A DNA stretch of 45,889 nucleotides, taken from the NCBI GenBank assembly GCA_021791545.1, contig JAJYWL010000011.1:1-45889 (forward strand), written 5' to 3'. This stretch comes from a bacterium. Its GTDB lineage: Bacteria > Patescibacteriota > Microgenomatia > Levybacterales > UBA12049. The first letter of the stretch is position 1, and each line of letters opens with the position of its first letter. Shown here one piece after another: positions 24,525 through 32,102 of this stretch. The notes beneath the pieces were generated by a model. The model was not told where the DNA came from. It ran no database searches and saw only the letters and a program-made list of their open reading frames with translations. The position numbers were made by a program, and so were the translations under genes.

Positions 24525-25157
24525 TTAATTGCTTGTGGTGGCAGAATTTGTGGCGTTTTGAGTAGAACTTTTATAAATAAAATTCCTCGTTAAATCTGTC
24601 TCTTTTTGAACAACCGTACTTTGTACTCTTAAATCAAATTTAACATTACCATTGGGAAGATTATAGATGCATGGGTTGTTACTGTTAAAGTCGGACCATT
24701 GTCCTCCGTTAATCCTATATGACCAAACAACAGAACAAAAATTAGAATCAGAATAATTTATAGTGATGCAAACGGGATTATCCGAAATAGTTTGCCCTTC
24801 GGTAGGAGAGGTAATAGAAACAGGTCCCACATCTTTTTTGCAGGATGGAGCAGGAGTTATGGTTTGTGAATTATCGGTTGTAGGGGTAACAACAATTACC
24901 TTAGTCTCCGGAGTTTGATTTTGCTGAACCATGGGAGTTGGGGTTGGAGTTATTTTTTTAGATTTTTCCATGTTATTTATATTGTTGTAATTAAGGAAAA
25001 TAACAGAAAGAAGAACAGGAATTGTTAATAAGCCGGTTATCAAATCGAGATGTGGCTTGCCTTTGTGAAGCTTGTCCAGATAAACCGCGAATTTATGTAA
25101 TTTTAGTTGAATTTTTCTCTTCATAAGAAACGGAAGTAGTTTGCGGAACACATCCAT
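24525..25157 (-). CDS. Membrane-anchored protein with outer beta domain
   Basis: 210 residues. Residues 1-38 are basic and cytoplasmic, 40-57 form one membrane helix (LITGLLTIPVLLSVIFLN), then comes a Thr-Pro/Gln linker (ITPTPTPMVQQNQ) and a domain with four Cys (about 105-195; VSITSPTEGQTISDNPVCIT, FCSVVWSYRINGGQWSDF) that looks Ig-like. A TATAAT four bases before the ATG supports the start. Function unknown; surface or periplasm-side. Confidence 0.6.
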   Translation of the reverse strand: MDVFRKLLPFLMKRKIQLKLHKFAVYLDKLHKGKPHLDLITGLLTIPVLLSVIFLNYNNINNMEKSKKITPTPTPMVQQNQTPETKVIVVTPTTDNSQTITPAPSCKKDVGPVSITSPTEGQTISDNPVCITINYSDSNFCSVVWSYRINGGQWSDFNSNNPCIYNLPNGNVKFDLRVQSTVVQKETDLTRNFIYKSSTQNATNSATTSN

Positions 25158-25209
25158 TTAGATTATATATTATCAAAGGTTTTTGGGCAAGAACATCAAG
25201 CCTTAATTT

Positions 25210-25218
25210 TGGTATAAT
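25210..25218 (+). promoter_or_regulatory. Extended -10 of the tRNA-Leu gene
   Basis: TGG-TATAAT, with the tRNA 5' end twelve bases after the box, so the transcript would have a short 5' trailer removed by RNase P. No good -35 is visible. Confidence 0.5.
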
Positions 25219-25229
25219 ACTAAGGCTAA

Positions 25230-25312
25230 GGGCAAGTGGCGGAATGGTATACGCGGTAGTCTCAAAAACTACTGGTCGCAAGGCCATGAGGGTTCGACTC
25301 CCTCTTTGCCCA
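25230..25312 (+). tRNA. tRNA-Leu (anticodon CAA)
   Basis: The acceptor stem GGGCAAG pairs with TTTGCCC. The anticodon stem GTAGT/ACTAC encloses the loop CTCAAAA, giving anticodon CAA. A long variable arm (TGGTCGCAAGGCCA) marks a class II tRNA, and the T arm GAGGG-TTCGACT-CCCTC is standard. The discriminator is A, as expected for Leu; CCA is not encoded and must be added. A TATAAT lies upstream and a terminator directly downstream. Confidence 0.95.
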
Positions 25313-25316
25313 CATG

Positions 25317-25351
25317 AAAAGATTTTTGGGATTTCCAAAAGTCTTTTTTTT
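25317..25351 (+). terminator. Intrinsic terminator of tRNA-Leu
   Basis: AAAAGATTTTTGG pairs with CCAAAAGTCTTTT (13 bp, one G-T wobble) around a GATTT loop and runs into eight T residues. It covers the first in-frame ATG region of the following pepA frame, supporting the downstream pepA start. Confidence 0.8.
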
Positions 25352-25393
25352 ATTGGAAGCTTCGGAATATGGGTTTATTTTAGCTTCTTTAAA

Positions 25394-25402
25394 TGTTAAA
25401 AT
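25394..25402 (+). promoter_or_regulatory. Extended -10 of pepA
   Basis: TGT-TAAAAT followed by seven bases and the ATG at 25410. It decides the pepA start. Confidence 0.5.
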
Positions 25403-25409
25403 AGTCACT

Positions 25410-26918
25410 ATGCAATTTGAATATACAAATAATTCTCTGGGTAAAATTTCTTCGGATGCTTTACTTTTTTTCGCCTTTTCTGATGGTAAAAAATATCTTC
25501 CTCTTGGTGAATTTAAATCGATAGACGAAATATTGGATGGGGAACTATCAAAAGTTTGTAATCTTGAAAGATTTAAGGGAGATAAAGGCGAACTTATAAC
25601 GGTAATTCCTGCTAAGGAAACACTTTTTAAAAGAGTCGTTATAGTAGGATTGGGAAAAGAAGATGAATTTATTCTTGATTTCCTAAGGAAAGCAGCCGGA
25701 CACTTTGCAAAGTTTAATAAACATAAGATTGATTCGGTGTCGTTAAAACTTCCAGGTGAACTTGAGAAAGATAATTCCTTAGAGCTTATATCTCAAGTAA
25801 TAGCTGAAGGTTTTATGTTGGGCTCTTATGAATTTAATAAGTATAAGGAGGCAAGGAAAGAGCAAAGAGACTTTTCTACAGTAATAATTTCTACAAAAGA
25901 TCAGGATTCGAAAGCAATTTCAAAAGGAGTAGAAAAGGCAAAACTTTTCTCCAATGCAACCATCTTGGCGAGAGATTTGGTAAATGAGCAAGCAAGTGTC
26001 GCAACTCCCTCATATCTTGCAGATCTTGCAAAACAAATAGCAAAAGAAAATCCTAAAAAAATTTCTTGTAAGGTTCTTGATAAGGGACAGGCAGAAAAGC
26101 TAGGACTAGAGGCGTTTTTATCCATAGCAAAAGCTTCGGATATCCCTCCCAAATTTATAGTTTTAGAATATAAATCACAAAAGAAAGCAAAAAGAAAAGT
26201 CGGAATAATAGGAAAAGGTATTACTTTTGATAGTGGAGGAATAAATGTAAAACCAGGGGATAGTATGCAGACAATGAAGTGTGATATGTCTGGAGCAGCA
26301 GCAGTTTTGGGAGCATTTTCCGTAATATCGGCTCTAGAACCCGAGTTTGACGTAATAGGAATAATCGCGGCAACTCCAAATCTTATTTCCGGCACTTCTA
26401 CTGTTCCGGGGGATGTTGCAAAAGCCTTAAACGGGAAAACTATAGAGATATTAAACACTGATGCTGAAGGAAGAGTAACAATGGCAGACAGTCTTTCATA
26501 CGCGGTGAAAATGGGTGCTACCGAACTTATTGATCTTGCCACCTTAACAGGTGCGGCAGAGGTTGCTTTGGGAACAGATATTACTGCTCTTTTTTCAAAT
26601 AATGCTAATCTGGCAGATAAGGTAAAGGCGGCAGCTTTTACAGCAGGAGAAAAAGTTTGGGAACTTCCTTTGGAAAAAGAATATAAGGATCTAAATAAGA
26701 GTGAAGTAGCTGATGTAGCAAACATTCCAAATACAAGATACGGTGGAGCAATAACAGCTGCTCTTTTTCTGGAAGAATTTGTAGACACAAAACCATGGGT
26801 TCACCTTGATATTGCCGGTCCTGCATTTATTACAAGCGGAAATGAAATAGGGCCAAAGGGTGGAACGGGTTTTGGAGTAAGAACACTACTAAATTTTTTT
26901 ATAGAAAATAAGATATAA
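25410..26918 (+). CDS. pepA: Leucyl aminopeptidase (M17, PepA)
   Basis: 502 residues from MQFEYTNNSLGK, the normal M17 length. Metal ligands and catalytic residues are in place: GKGITFDSGGINVKPG (Lys and Asp), MKCDMSGAAAVLG (Asp) and NTDAEGRVTMAD (the NTDAEGR signature). It forms hexamers that remove N-terminal residues from peptides. The in-frame ATG at 25314 is rejected because it overlaps the tRNA terminator, while an extended -10 precedes 25410. efp follows ten bases on. Confidence 0.94.
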   Translation: MQFEYTNNSLGKISSDALLFFAFSDGKKYLPLGEFKSIDEILDGELSKVCNLERFKGDKGELITVIPAKETLFKRVVIVGLGKEDEFILDFLRKAAGHFAKFNKHKIDSVSLKLPGELEKDNSLELISQVIAEGFMLGSYEFNKYKEARKEQRDFSTVIISTKDQDSKAISKGVEKAKLFSNATILARDLVNEQASVATPSYLADLAKQIAKENPKKISCKVLDKGQAEKLGLEAFLSIAKASDIPPKFIVLEYKSQKKAKRKVGIIGKGITFDSGGINVKPGDSMQTMKCDMSGAAAVLGAFSVISALEPEFDVIGIIAATPNLISGTSTVPGDVAKALNGKTIEILNTDAEGRVTMADSLSYAVKMGATELIDLATLTGAAEVALGTDITALFSNNANLADKVKAAAFTAGEKVWELPLEKEYKDLNKSEVADVANIPNTRYGGAITAALFLEEFVDTKPWVHLDIAGPAFITSGNEIGPKGGTGFGVRTLLNFFIENKI

Positions 26919-26927
26919 TACATAAGT

Positions 26928-27485
26928 ATGATTTCAGTAACTGATTTAAGAGCAGGAACACTTTTCGAAGACCAAGGAAACATTTTCCAGGTTCTTTCCT
27001 ATGAGCATATTAAGATGGGGAGGGGAAGTGCCAATATTAAGGTAAAGGTCAAAAATATAAGGAGTGGCTCAACAACAGATAAATCCTTCATAAACGGAGC
27101 TAGGGTTAATGAAGTTTCAGTATTAAAGAAAGATCTTCAGTATCTCTACAAGGATGACGTAGTAGCTTTCTTTATGAATCCAAAGTCTTTTGAACAGGTA
27201 GAAGTTCCTCTAAAGATAATTCAGAATGAAGAACCATATCTTAAAGACGGAGAAGAATATTCAATAAGTTTCCTTGGAGAAGAACCTCTTTCTATAAATC
27301 TTCCTCCAAAGATGGAATTTGTCGTCGCGGAAGCAGCTCCTGGAGTAAAGGGAAATTCTGCTACTAATATATTTAAGGACGCAATTTTGGAAAACGGAAT
27401 GAAGACTAAAGTGCCTCTTTTTGTTAACACGGGTGACAAAATCCGCGTGGATACAAGAACAGGTGCTTATACCGAAAAAGCATAA
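26928..27485 (+). CDS. efp: Translation elongation factor P
   Basis: 185 residues with all three beta-barrel domains. The N-terminal KOW-like domain has the tip loop HIKMGRGSANIKVKVKN, where Arg stands at the place of the modified Lys/Arg. C-terminal GDKIRVDTRTGAYTEKA is the EF-P signature. It relieves stalling at polyproline, which fits the many Pro-rich proteins of this window. TATAAT (26914-26919) lies eight bases before the ATG, overlapping the end of pepA. Confidence 0.95.
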   Translation: MISVTDLRAGTLFEDQGNIFQVLSYEHIKMGRGSANIKVKVKNIRSGSTTDKSFINGARVNEVSVLKKDLQYLYKDDVVAFFMNPKSFEQVEVPLKIIQNEEPYLKDGEEYSISFLGEEPLSINLPPKMEFVVAEAAPGVKGNSATNIFKDAILENGMKTKVPLFVNTGDKIRVDTRTGAYTEKA

Positions 27486-27487
27486 TT

Positions 27488-28765
27488 ATGAATAATAGAA
27501 TCCTCCAAGCTTTAAGGATAAGGCAATTTTCCTTTCTCCTAGCTGCTGAGTTTTTCTCTCAGATAGCGATGAACGTCTTCAACTTCGCATTGTTAATAGT
27601 AGTTTTTTCGGTTGCTAATTCAAACACTGCTGTATCTATAGTAGTCCTCATGTTCACACTTCCTTCAATTATTTTCGGAATATTTGCCGGAGTACTTGTA
27701 GATACTTGGAATAAAAGGAATGTTTTACTACTTACTAACATTTTAAGAGCACTTGTAATATTTCCCCTTGCTTTCTTTCATTCCAATCTTTTGCTAATTT
27801 ACCTTGCCACTTTTCTCGTGTCGTTAGTTACTCAGTTTTTCATTCCTGCAGAAACTCCAATTATCCCTAAACTTGTTGATAAAGAACTTCTTCTTCCCGC
27901 AAATGCGTTATTCAGTATGGGTATATATGCTTCCTTATTTATAGCTTATGCTTTATCAGGACCGATCTTAGTAGTTTTTGGTAAGTCAAATATATTCTTA
28001 TTCCTTACATCGTGTTTCTTAATTGCTGCGTTTTTTACTTACCTAATAAAAAAGGAAGTTGCTAAAAAAGAATTAAGCGAGAGAAGGGGAGAGAATACGC
28101 TCCCCGACATAATGAGCGAAGCAAAGACAGCTTTCTCACTTATTTCAAAAACAAAGAATATTTATCATGCTTTGTTTTCTCTTGCTCTTGCGCAGATAAT
28201 AATATTATCTCTTGCTGTTGTAGGACCGGGTTACGCAGAACATGTACTTAATATAAAAGTTGAAGATTTTCCTTTATTTTTTGTAACACCGGCAGTTGTA
28301 GGTATTGCAATTGGGGCAGTAATTATTGGTAATTATTTCCATAAACACTCAAAACCGAACCTTACAAAGTTCGGTTTATTAGTTTCGGGGGTAGCTATAC
28401 TTTTGCTTCCGTTTGGAGACAAAGTAGAATCAAGGAATTTCGTACAAGTAATCAATAATTTTCTACCACATTTTCTTACCATAAATATTCTTCATATAAT
28501 GGTTGTTCTGGCTTTTGTTTTAGGCTTTGCTTCGGCTTTTGTCTTTATCCCTGCAAATACAATTCTTCAAGAGGAGACTTCAGATGAAGTTAGGGGAAAG
28601 ATATATGGAGTTCTTAATTCTTTGGTAGGAGCAGTTTCTCTAATTCCAGTATTAATAGTGGGAGGGCTAGCAGATGTTATTGGCGTAAAGGCAGTTATTA
28701 CCGATGTAGGACTTGTTATAATTATGATTGCATTAATAAGAATACTAATTACAGATAGGGGATAA
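27488..28765 (+). CDS. MFS transporter
   Basis: 425 residues with 11-12 membrane helices. The loop 2-3 segment GVLVDTWNKRNVLLL is the MFS G-x-x-x-D-x-x-x-(K/R)-R motif. LVDKELLLPANALFSMGIY and EETSDEVRGKIYGVLNSLVG resemble the multidrug/macrolide-type exporters (MefA-like group). Substrate unknown. Two bases after efp and one base before the next membrane gene, so probably one operon. Confidence 0.88.
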   Translation: MNNRILQALRIRQFSFLLAAEFFSQIAMNVFNFALLIVVFSVANSNTAVSIVVLMFTLPSIIFGIFAGVLVDTWNKRNVLLLTNILRALVIFPLAFFHSNLLLIYLATFLVSLVTQFFIPAETPIIPKLVDKELLLPANALFSMGIYASLFIAYALSGPILVVFGKSNIFLFLTSCFLIAAFFTYLIKKEVAKKELSERRGENTLPDIMSEAKTAFSLISKTKNIYHALFSLALAQIIILSLAVVGPGYAEHVLNIKVEDFPLFFVTPAVVGIAIGAVIIGNYFHKHSKPNLTKFGLLVSGVAILLLPFGDKVESRNFVQVINNFLPHFLTINILHIMVVLAFVLGFASAFVFIPANTILQEETSDEVRGKIYGVLNSLVGAVSLIPVLIVGGLADVIGVKAVITDVGLVIIMIALIRILITDRG

Positions 28766-28766
28766 T

Positions 28767-29453
28767 ATGAACTTTTTGATAATATTTTTAATTTTATGTT
28801 TTATACTTTTTCTATTTGTTCTTTACTCATTGTCAAAAGATGATTTTGTAATTTTGAGGAAAGATATATCAATGGAAACCATTTTTAATACTGCCTTTAT
28901 GGTTTCCTTAATCGCCCTTTTGATGGGAAGAATATTCTTTATATCATTGCACCCAAGACCTGTATTTTTTTCAGTACTGGGTTTTTTGCTTTTCCCATAT
29001 TTCCCAGGACTTTCATTAATCGGAGGAGTTTTGGGAGGAGTTTTCTTTCTCTTTCTGTACGCTACTTATAAGAAGCTTCCTCTTGGAAAGTTTTTTGATC
29101 TTTTTTCATTGAGTTTTCTTTTTGCTCTTCCATTCGGTTCTTTCTTTGTACTTCTTCTAATTCAGAATAGCCTAAAGTTATACGTTGCAATAGAAATGAT
29201 ACTTTTCCTTGTAGTGCTTCTTGTTTTTGTAAAATTGATTCTTCCTCTAAGCAATAGGGGAACCATAAGAGATGGATCTTTGGGTCTATCTTTTATTTCA
29301 GTTTTTTCATTGATCTCTATTTTCGGCTTACTTATAAAAACAGGAAGGTTCATATATTTTGATCCTGAAATAGCAATACTTCTTATTGTTTTTGCATCCT
29401 CATTCTTAGGATTGATAGTAAGAGAAATAAAGGAAAAAGATTCTTCTAAATGA
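28767..29453 (+). CDS. Lgt-like membrane protein without the catalytic residues
   Basis: 228 residues, about seven membrane helices. The order GRIFFISLHPRP, then PGLSLIGGVLGGVFFLFLYATYKK and LPLGKFFDLFSLSFLFALPFGSF follows prolipoprotein diacylglyceryl transferase closely (compare its G-G-x-S-F-H-G-G and its R-I-G-N-F-I-N-G-E regions). The key His is Leu here and the R-x-G-N-x-x-N-G-E segment is absent. So it is a relative that cannot work as Lgt, or has another role. It overlaps the RluA gene by four bases. Confidence 0.55.
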   Translation: MNFLIIFLILCFILFLFVLYSLSKDDFVILRKDISMETIFNTAFMVSLIALLMGRIFFISLHPRPVFFSVLGFLLFPYFPGLSLIGGVLGGVFFLFLYATYKKLPLGKFFDLFSLSFLFALPFGSFFVLLLIQNSLKLYVAIEMILFLVVLLVFVKLILPLSNRGTIRDGSLGLSFISVFSLISIFGLLIKTGRFIYFDPEIAILLIVFASSFLGLIVREIKEKDSSK

Positions 29454-30160
29454 AAGACAAGATTGGGATAATTTTTGAAGACAAAGATATACTGGTTTTG
29501 GATAAGCCTGCCGGAATAACCGTCAATAAATCGGATACTACCAAAGACGAATATACTCTTCAGGATTTTGTTGAAGAAAAATTTAATAAGGACGGAATTA
29601 AACTAAACACCGAAAATATAGATTTCAACCAAAGAGCGGGAATTGTCCATAGAATTGATAAGGAAACTTCAGGGATACTTATTGTTGCAAAAAATGTTGA
29701 ATCTTTTGAAAATTTACAGGCACAGTTTAAAGAAAGAAAAGTAAAGAAAACATATATAGCTCTTGCTCATGGATTGGTTGCTCCCGACGACGGAGAGATA
29801 AGAGTACCTGTCGGAAGACTTCCTTGGAATAGAAAAAGATTTGGTGTTTTGGCGGGAGGAAAAGACGCGATAACAAAGTACAGGGTAATTGAGAAAAAGA
29901 AAGGATTTACTCTTTTGGAGTTAAGTCCGGAGACCGGAAGGACACACCAGATAAGAGTTCATCTTAAATATATTAATCATCCGATTTTTGCAGATTATCT
30001 TTATGCTGGGAGAAAAACATCAAGGGATGATAGAAAAGTCCTGGAAAGGGTTTTTCTGCACGCACATAAAATATCTTTCTATCATCCCAAGACAAATGAA
30101 CTTATTTCTCTCGAGAGCCCCTTACCTTTGGAGTTAACAAATGTTTTAAACTCGATTTGA
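29450..30160 (+). CDS. RluA-family pseudouridine synthase
   Basis: 236 residues. The catalytic Asp lies in IVHRIDKETSGILIVAKN; the family motifs ILVLDKPAGITVNKS and PETGRTHQIRVHLKYINHPI flank it. There is no N-terminal S4 domain. It modifies uridines in rRNA or tRNA; the target (RluA-, RluC- or RluD-like) cannot be told. Four-base ATGA overlap with the upstream gene implies coupling. Confidence 0.92.
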   Translation: MKDKIGIIFEDKDILVLDKPAGITVNKSDTTKDEYTLQDFVEEKFNKDGIKLNTENIDFNQRAGIVHRIDKETSGILIVAKNVESFENLQAQFKERKVKKTYIALAHGLVAPDDGEIRVPVGRLPWNRKRFGVLAGGKDAITKYRVIEKKKGFTLLELSPETGRTHQIRVHLKYINHPIFADYLYAGRKTSRDDRKVLERVFLHAHKISFYHPKTNELISLESPLPLELTNVLNSI

Positions 30161-30161
30161 G

Positions 30162-30204
30162 TTGAACTTTAGGGTTAGTAAAGCTAAAATATAAACAGGA
30201 GGTG
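30162..30204 (+). promoter_or_regulatory. Promoter and Shine-Dalgarno of the 45-aa gene
   Basis: TTGAAC (30162-30167), 17-base spacer, TAAAAT (30185-30190), then AGGAGGTG (30197-30204) six bases before the ATG at 30211. Unlike most genes here this one has a standard leader. Confidence 0.6.
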
Positions 30205-30210
30205 ATTCTT

Positions 30211-30348
30211 ATGGGAAGTTTTGGAGGCTTCTATAAAGGAGAAAAGAAAAAACAAAAAAAAGACAAACAAGGTAAAGGTGCCATTAAGGATGTCTACACA
30301 GTTCAAATGCCTGAACTCGTAAAAAAGAAAAAAGACAGCTGGAGTTAG
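30211..30348 (+). CDS. 45-residue Lys-rich protein, unknown function
   Basis: The product starts MGSFGGFYKGEKKKQKKDKQ and ends DVYTVQMPELVKKKKDSWS; about a third is Lys. It has no hydrophobic segment. The perfect Shine-Dalgarno sequence and own promoter argue that it is real and well expressed. Its basic character suits RNA, DNA or membrane-surface binding (inference). The LytR_C-type membrane gene starts four bases after its stop. Confidence 0.62.
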   Translation: MGSFGGFYKGEKKKQKKDKQGKGAIKDVYTVQMPELVKKKKDSWS

Positions 30349-30352
30349 TCTT

Positions 30353-31126
30353 ATGAAGTCAAAAGATAAAAGTAAAAATATCAATTTAGTCTTTTTATTT
30401 TTTGGCGTAGTTTTTCTGATTATCCTTTCTTCATTCATCTATAAACTTTTTTTAGTAGTAAAAAACAGTAAGTTTGACGGAAGCAATAATTACGTGCTTG
30501 CTTACATGAAAAGCAATGAATCGGATATTGTTTCTTTTTCTCCAAGTGCAAATTCTATTTCTATACTTAAAATAAAGGGCAATTTTAAAGGGAAAATAGT
30601 TTCTCTTGTTAAGGTCCCGGTTGACGGATATGTATATGGAGAGAAAAATCTTGAAAAACAAAATGTTCCAGGATTTATAGATTCCGCATTTTTTATGGAC
30701 AGAAATTCTCTTAATTACGTCGATCTTTTCAGACTTTCAATTTTTGCAAGGGGAGTGCCAAAACAAAATGTAAATCGGGATCAGGTAAATTCTTCTGACT
30801 GGAATAAGATAGAAGAACTTGCTCAAAGTTTATTTTCAGACCCTAAAATAGTATCGGAGAAAGAAAGCGTTGAAATAGTGAACTCGGCCGGGGTTTATGG
30901 TTTGGGAAATTCTTTTGCCCAAATTCTAGGTAACATTGGGGGAGACGTGGTCTTGGTTTCAACGGGAAATGACAGAAATGATAGCTCGATCACATATTTC
31001 GGAGAAAAAACTTACAGTGTAAAAAGATATTCGCAAATATTAGGAGTAGAACCGGTTCAATCCAAAGATAGGGGAATATCTGATATTATAATTACTATCG
31101 GAAAGGATAAGGCTCAAAACTATTAA
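30353..31126 (+). CDS. Membrane protein with LytR C-terminal domain
   Basis: 257 residues. One membrane helix at about 12-35; residues 45-155 are an outside alpha/beta part (VLAYMKSNESDIVSFSPSAN, IVSLVKVPVDGY) reminiscent of a reduced LCP domain. Residues about 172-255 form a LytR_C domain: VEIVNSAGVYGLGNSFAQIL, SSITYFGEKTYSVKRYSQIL and SDIIITIGKD. The LCP catalytic Arg/Asp set is not recognisable, so it may bind cell-wall or glycan polymers rather than ligate them. It is part of a three-gene run with two small proteins. Confidence 0.65.
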   Translation: MKSKDKSKNINLVFLFFGVVFLIILSSFIYKLFLVVKNSKFDGSNNYVLAYMKSNESDIVSFSPSANSISILKIKGNFKGKIVSLVKVPVDGYVYGEKNLEKQNVPGFIDSAFFMDRNSLNYVDLFRLSIFARGVPKQNVNRDQVNSSDWNKIEELAQSLFSDPKIVSEKESVEIVNSAGVYGLGNSFAQILGNIGGDVVLVSTGNDRNDSSITYFGEKTYSVKRYSQILGVEPVQSKDRGISDIIITIGKDKAQNY

Positions 31127-31127
31127 T

Positions 31128-31295
31128 ATGTTTTTATATATAGTTATTATTTTAGCGGTGATATCTGTTTTACTTTCCTTGTTTTCTTTGAGAGAGCTTA
31201 CTGAAAAACCGGGTGTTACTGAGGTCAAAAAGAGCCTAAATAAAAGTAAAATTATCTATATGGGGAAGAATCATTCTTCGTCTTCGGATTCTTGA
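31128..31295 (+). CDS. 55-residue single-pass membrane protein
   Basis: The ATG is one base after the LytR_C stop. Residues 2-19 are a membrane helix (FLYIVIILAVISVLLSLF), followed by a charged tail (LRELTEKPGVTEVKKSLNKS). The last 25 bases overlap the 3' end of the convergent TPR gene. Short and low-conservation by nature, but the coupling to the upstream gene supports it; function unknown. Confidence 0.5.
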   Translation: MFLYIVIILAVISVLLSLFSLRELTEKPGVTEVKKSLNKSKIIYMGKNHSSSSDS

Positions 31296-31996
31296 TAACT
31301 TTCTTCTTCCTCTTCATCTTCTTTTTCCTCGTCTCTTTTCTTAACAGAATTTTTTATTTTGTTGTTTTTGTCAAAAGCGAATGGACCCTGAACGGTAATA
31401 AAAGAGGGCTGGTCCTTATATCTTGCGCATCTTTTTACTTCTTTAATGAATACTATTACTTTATGTGGGGTTGAAGATTTGATGTAAGCCTCATACTTAT
31501 TCCCGCTCTTCATGAATTTTATGAGTCTGTTTCCAATGTCATCGGGAAGTACTCCTACATATTGTTTTTCTCCTTCTATGACAAATACCTTAAGTCTTTT
31601 TGTTACAAGGTTAACCATTTGACCGGTCCTTAAGCCTTCCGTTACGTTTGGTTGAGCAATATTTACGAGTTCTACAACTTTTGTTTTTCCTGTCTCTTCT
31701 AAGAATTTATTGTTTATCTGTGTAATGTTTCCATTTCCGTCAAGAGAGGAGAAGTTTTTATCTTTTACTTTCTTTAAGTTTTTGATTGCTATATGGTTTA
31801 AGGGATCTATGTTCAATACCTTTTGATAGGCGCTTTTTGCTTCTTTTATGTTTCCTGTTACGGTAAAGGCAAGTGCTAGTCTATTTAATGCATCTATGTC
31901 TTGAGGATTTTCTTGTAGAAGTTCTTTGTTTAGGACAATGGCGTTTTGCCAATCTCCTGTTAATGCGGTTTGAATAGCTTGATTTTTTATTGTCAT
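31271..31996 (-). CDS. TPR-repeat protein with acidic tail
   Basis: 241 residues. Residues about 8-76 form two TPR units (GDWQNAIVLNKELLQENPQD, then ALNRLALAFTVTGNIKEAKS and YQKVLNIDPLNHIAIKNLKK). A middle domain (about 95-210; GLRTGQMVNLVTKRLKVFVI, YVGVLPDDIGNRLIKFMKSG) is of unknown type, and the last 25 residues are almost all Glu/Asp. Soluble, with no signal peptide. Likely an adaptor in a protein complex; partner unknown. Confidence 0.7.
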   Translation of the reverse strand: MTIKNQAIQTALTGDWQNAIVLNKELLQENPQDIDALNRLALAFTVTGNIKEAKSAYQKVLNIDPLNHIAIKNLKKVKDKNFSSLDGNGNITQINNKFLEETGKTKVVELVNIAQPNVTEGLRTGQMVNLVTKRLKVFVIEGEKQYVGVLPDDIGNRLIKFMKSGNKYEAYIKSSTPHKVIVFIKEVKRCARYKDQPSFITVQGPFAFDKNNKIKNSVKKRDEEKEDEEEEESYQESEDEE

Positions 31997-32043
31997 GCTG
32001 GGCTTTTTAACTCAACTTAATCAAAAAATTCTACTATTATTTA

Positions 32044-32073
32044 TTGCAAAAGTCAAGGAAGAAAAGGTATAAT
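32044..32073 (+). promoter_or_regulatory. Promoter of yebC
   Basis: TTGCAA (32044-32049), 18-base spacer, TATAAT (32068-32073); the ATG is at 32103, giving a leader of about 23 bases. This is one of the few housekeeping genes here with a leader. Confidence 0.5.
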
Positions 32074-32102
32074 ATGGTGTCGAAAGATAGGGAAATTTAA
32101 AC

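Noticed and set aside
25093-25338. Open frame on the minus strand across the tRNA-Leu gene (81 codons)
   Set aside because: It lies antisense to a well-folded tRNA and its terminator. Frames across tRNAs of this type are common artefacts.
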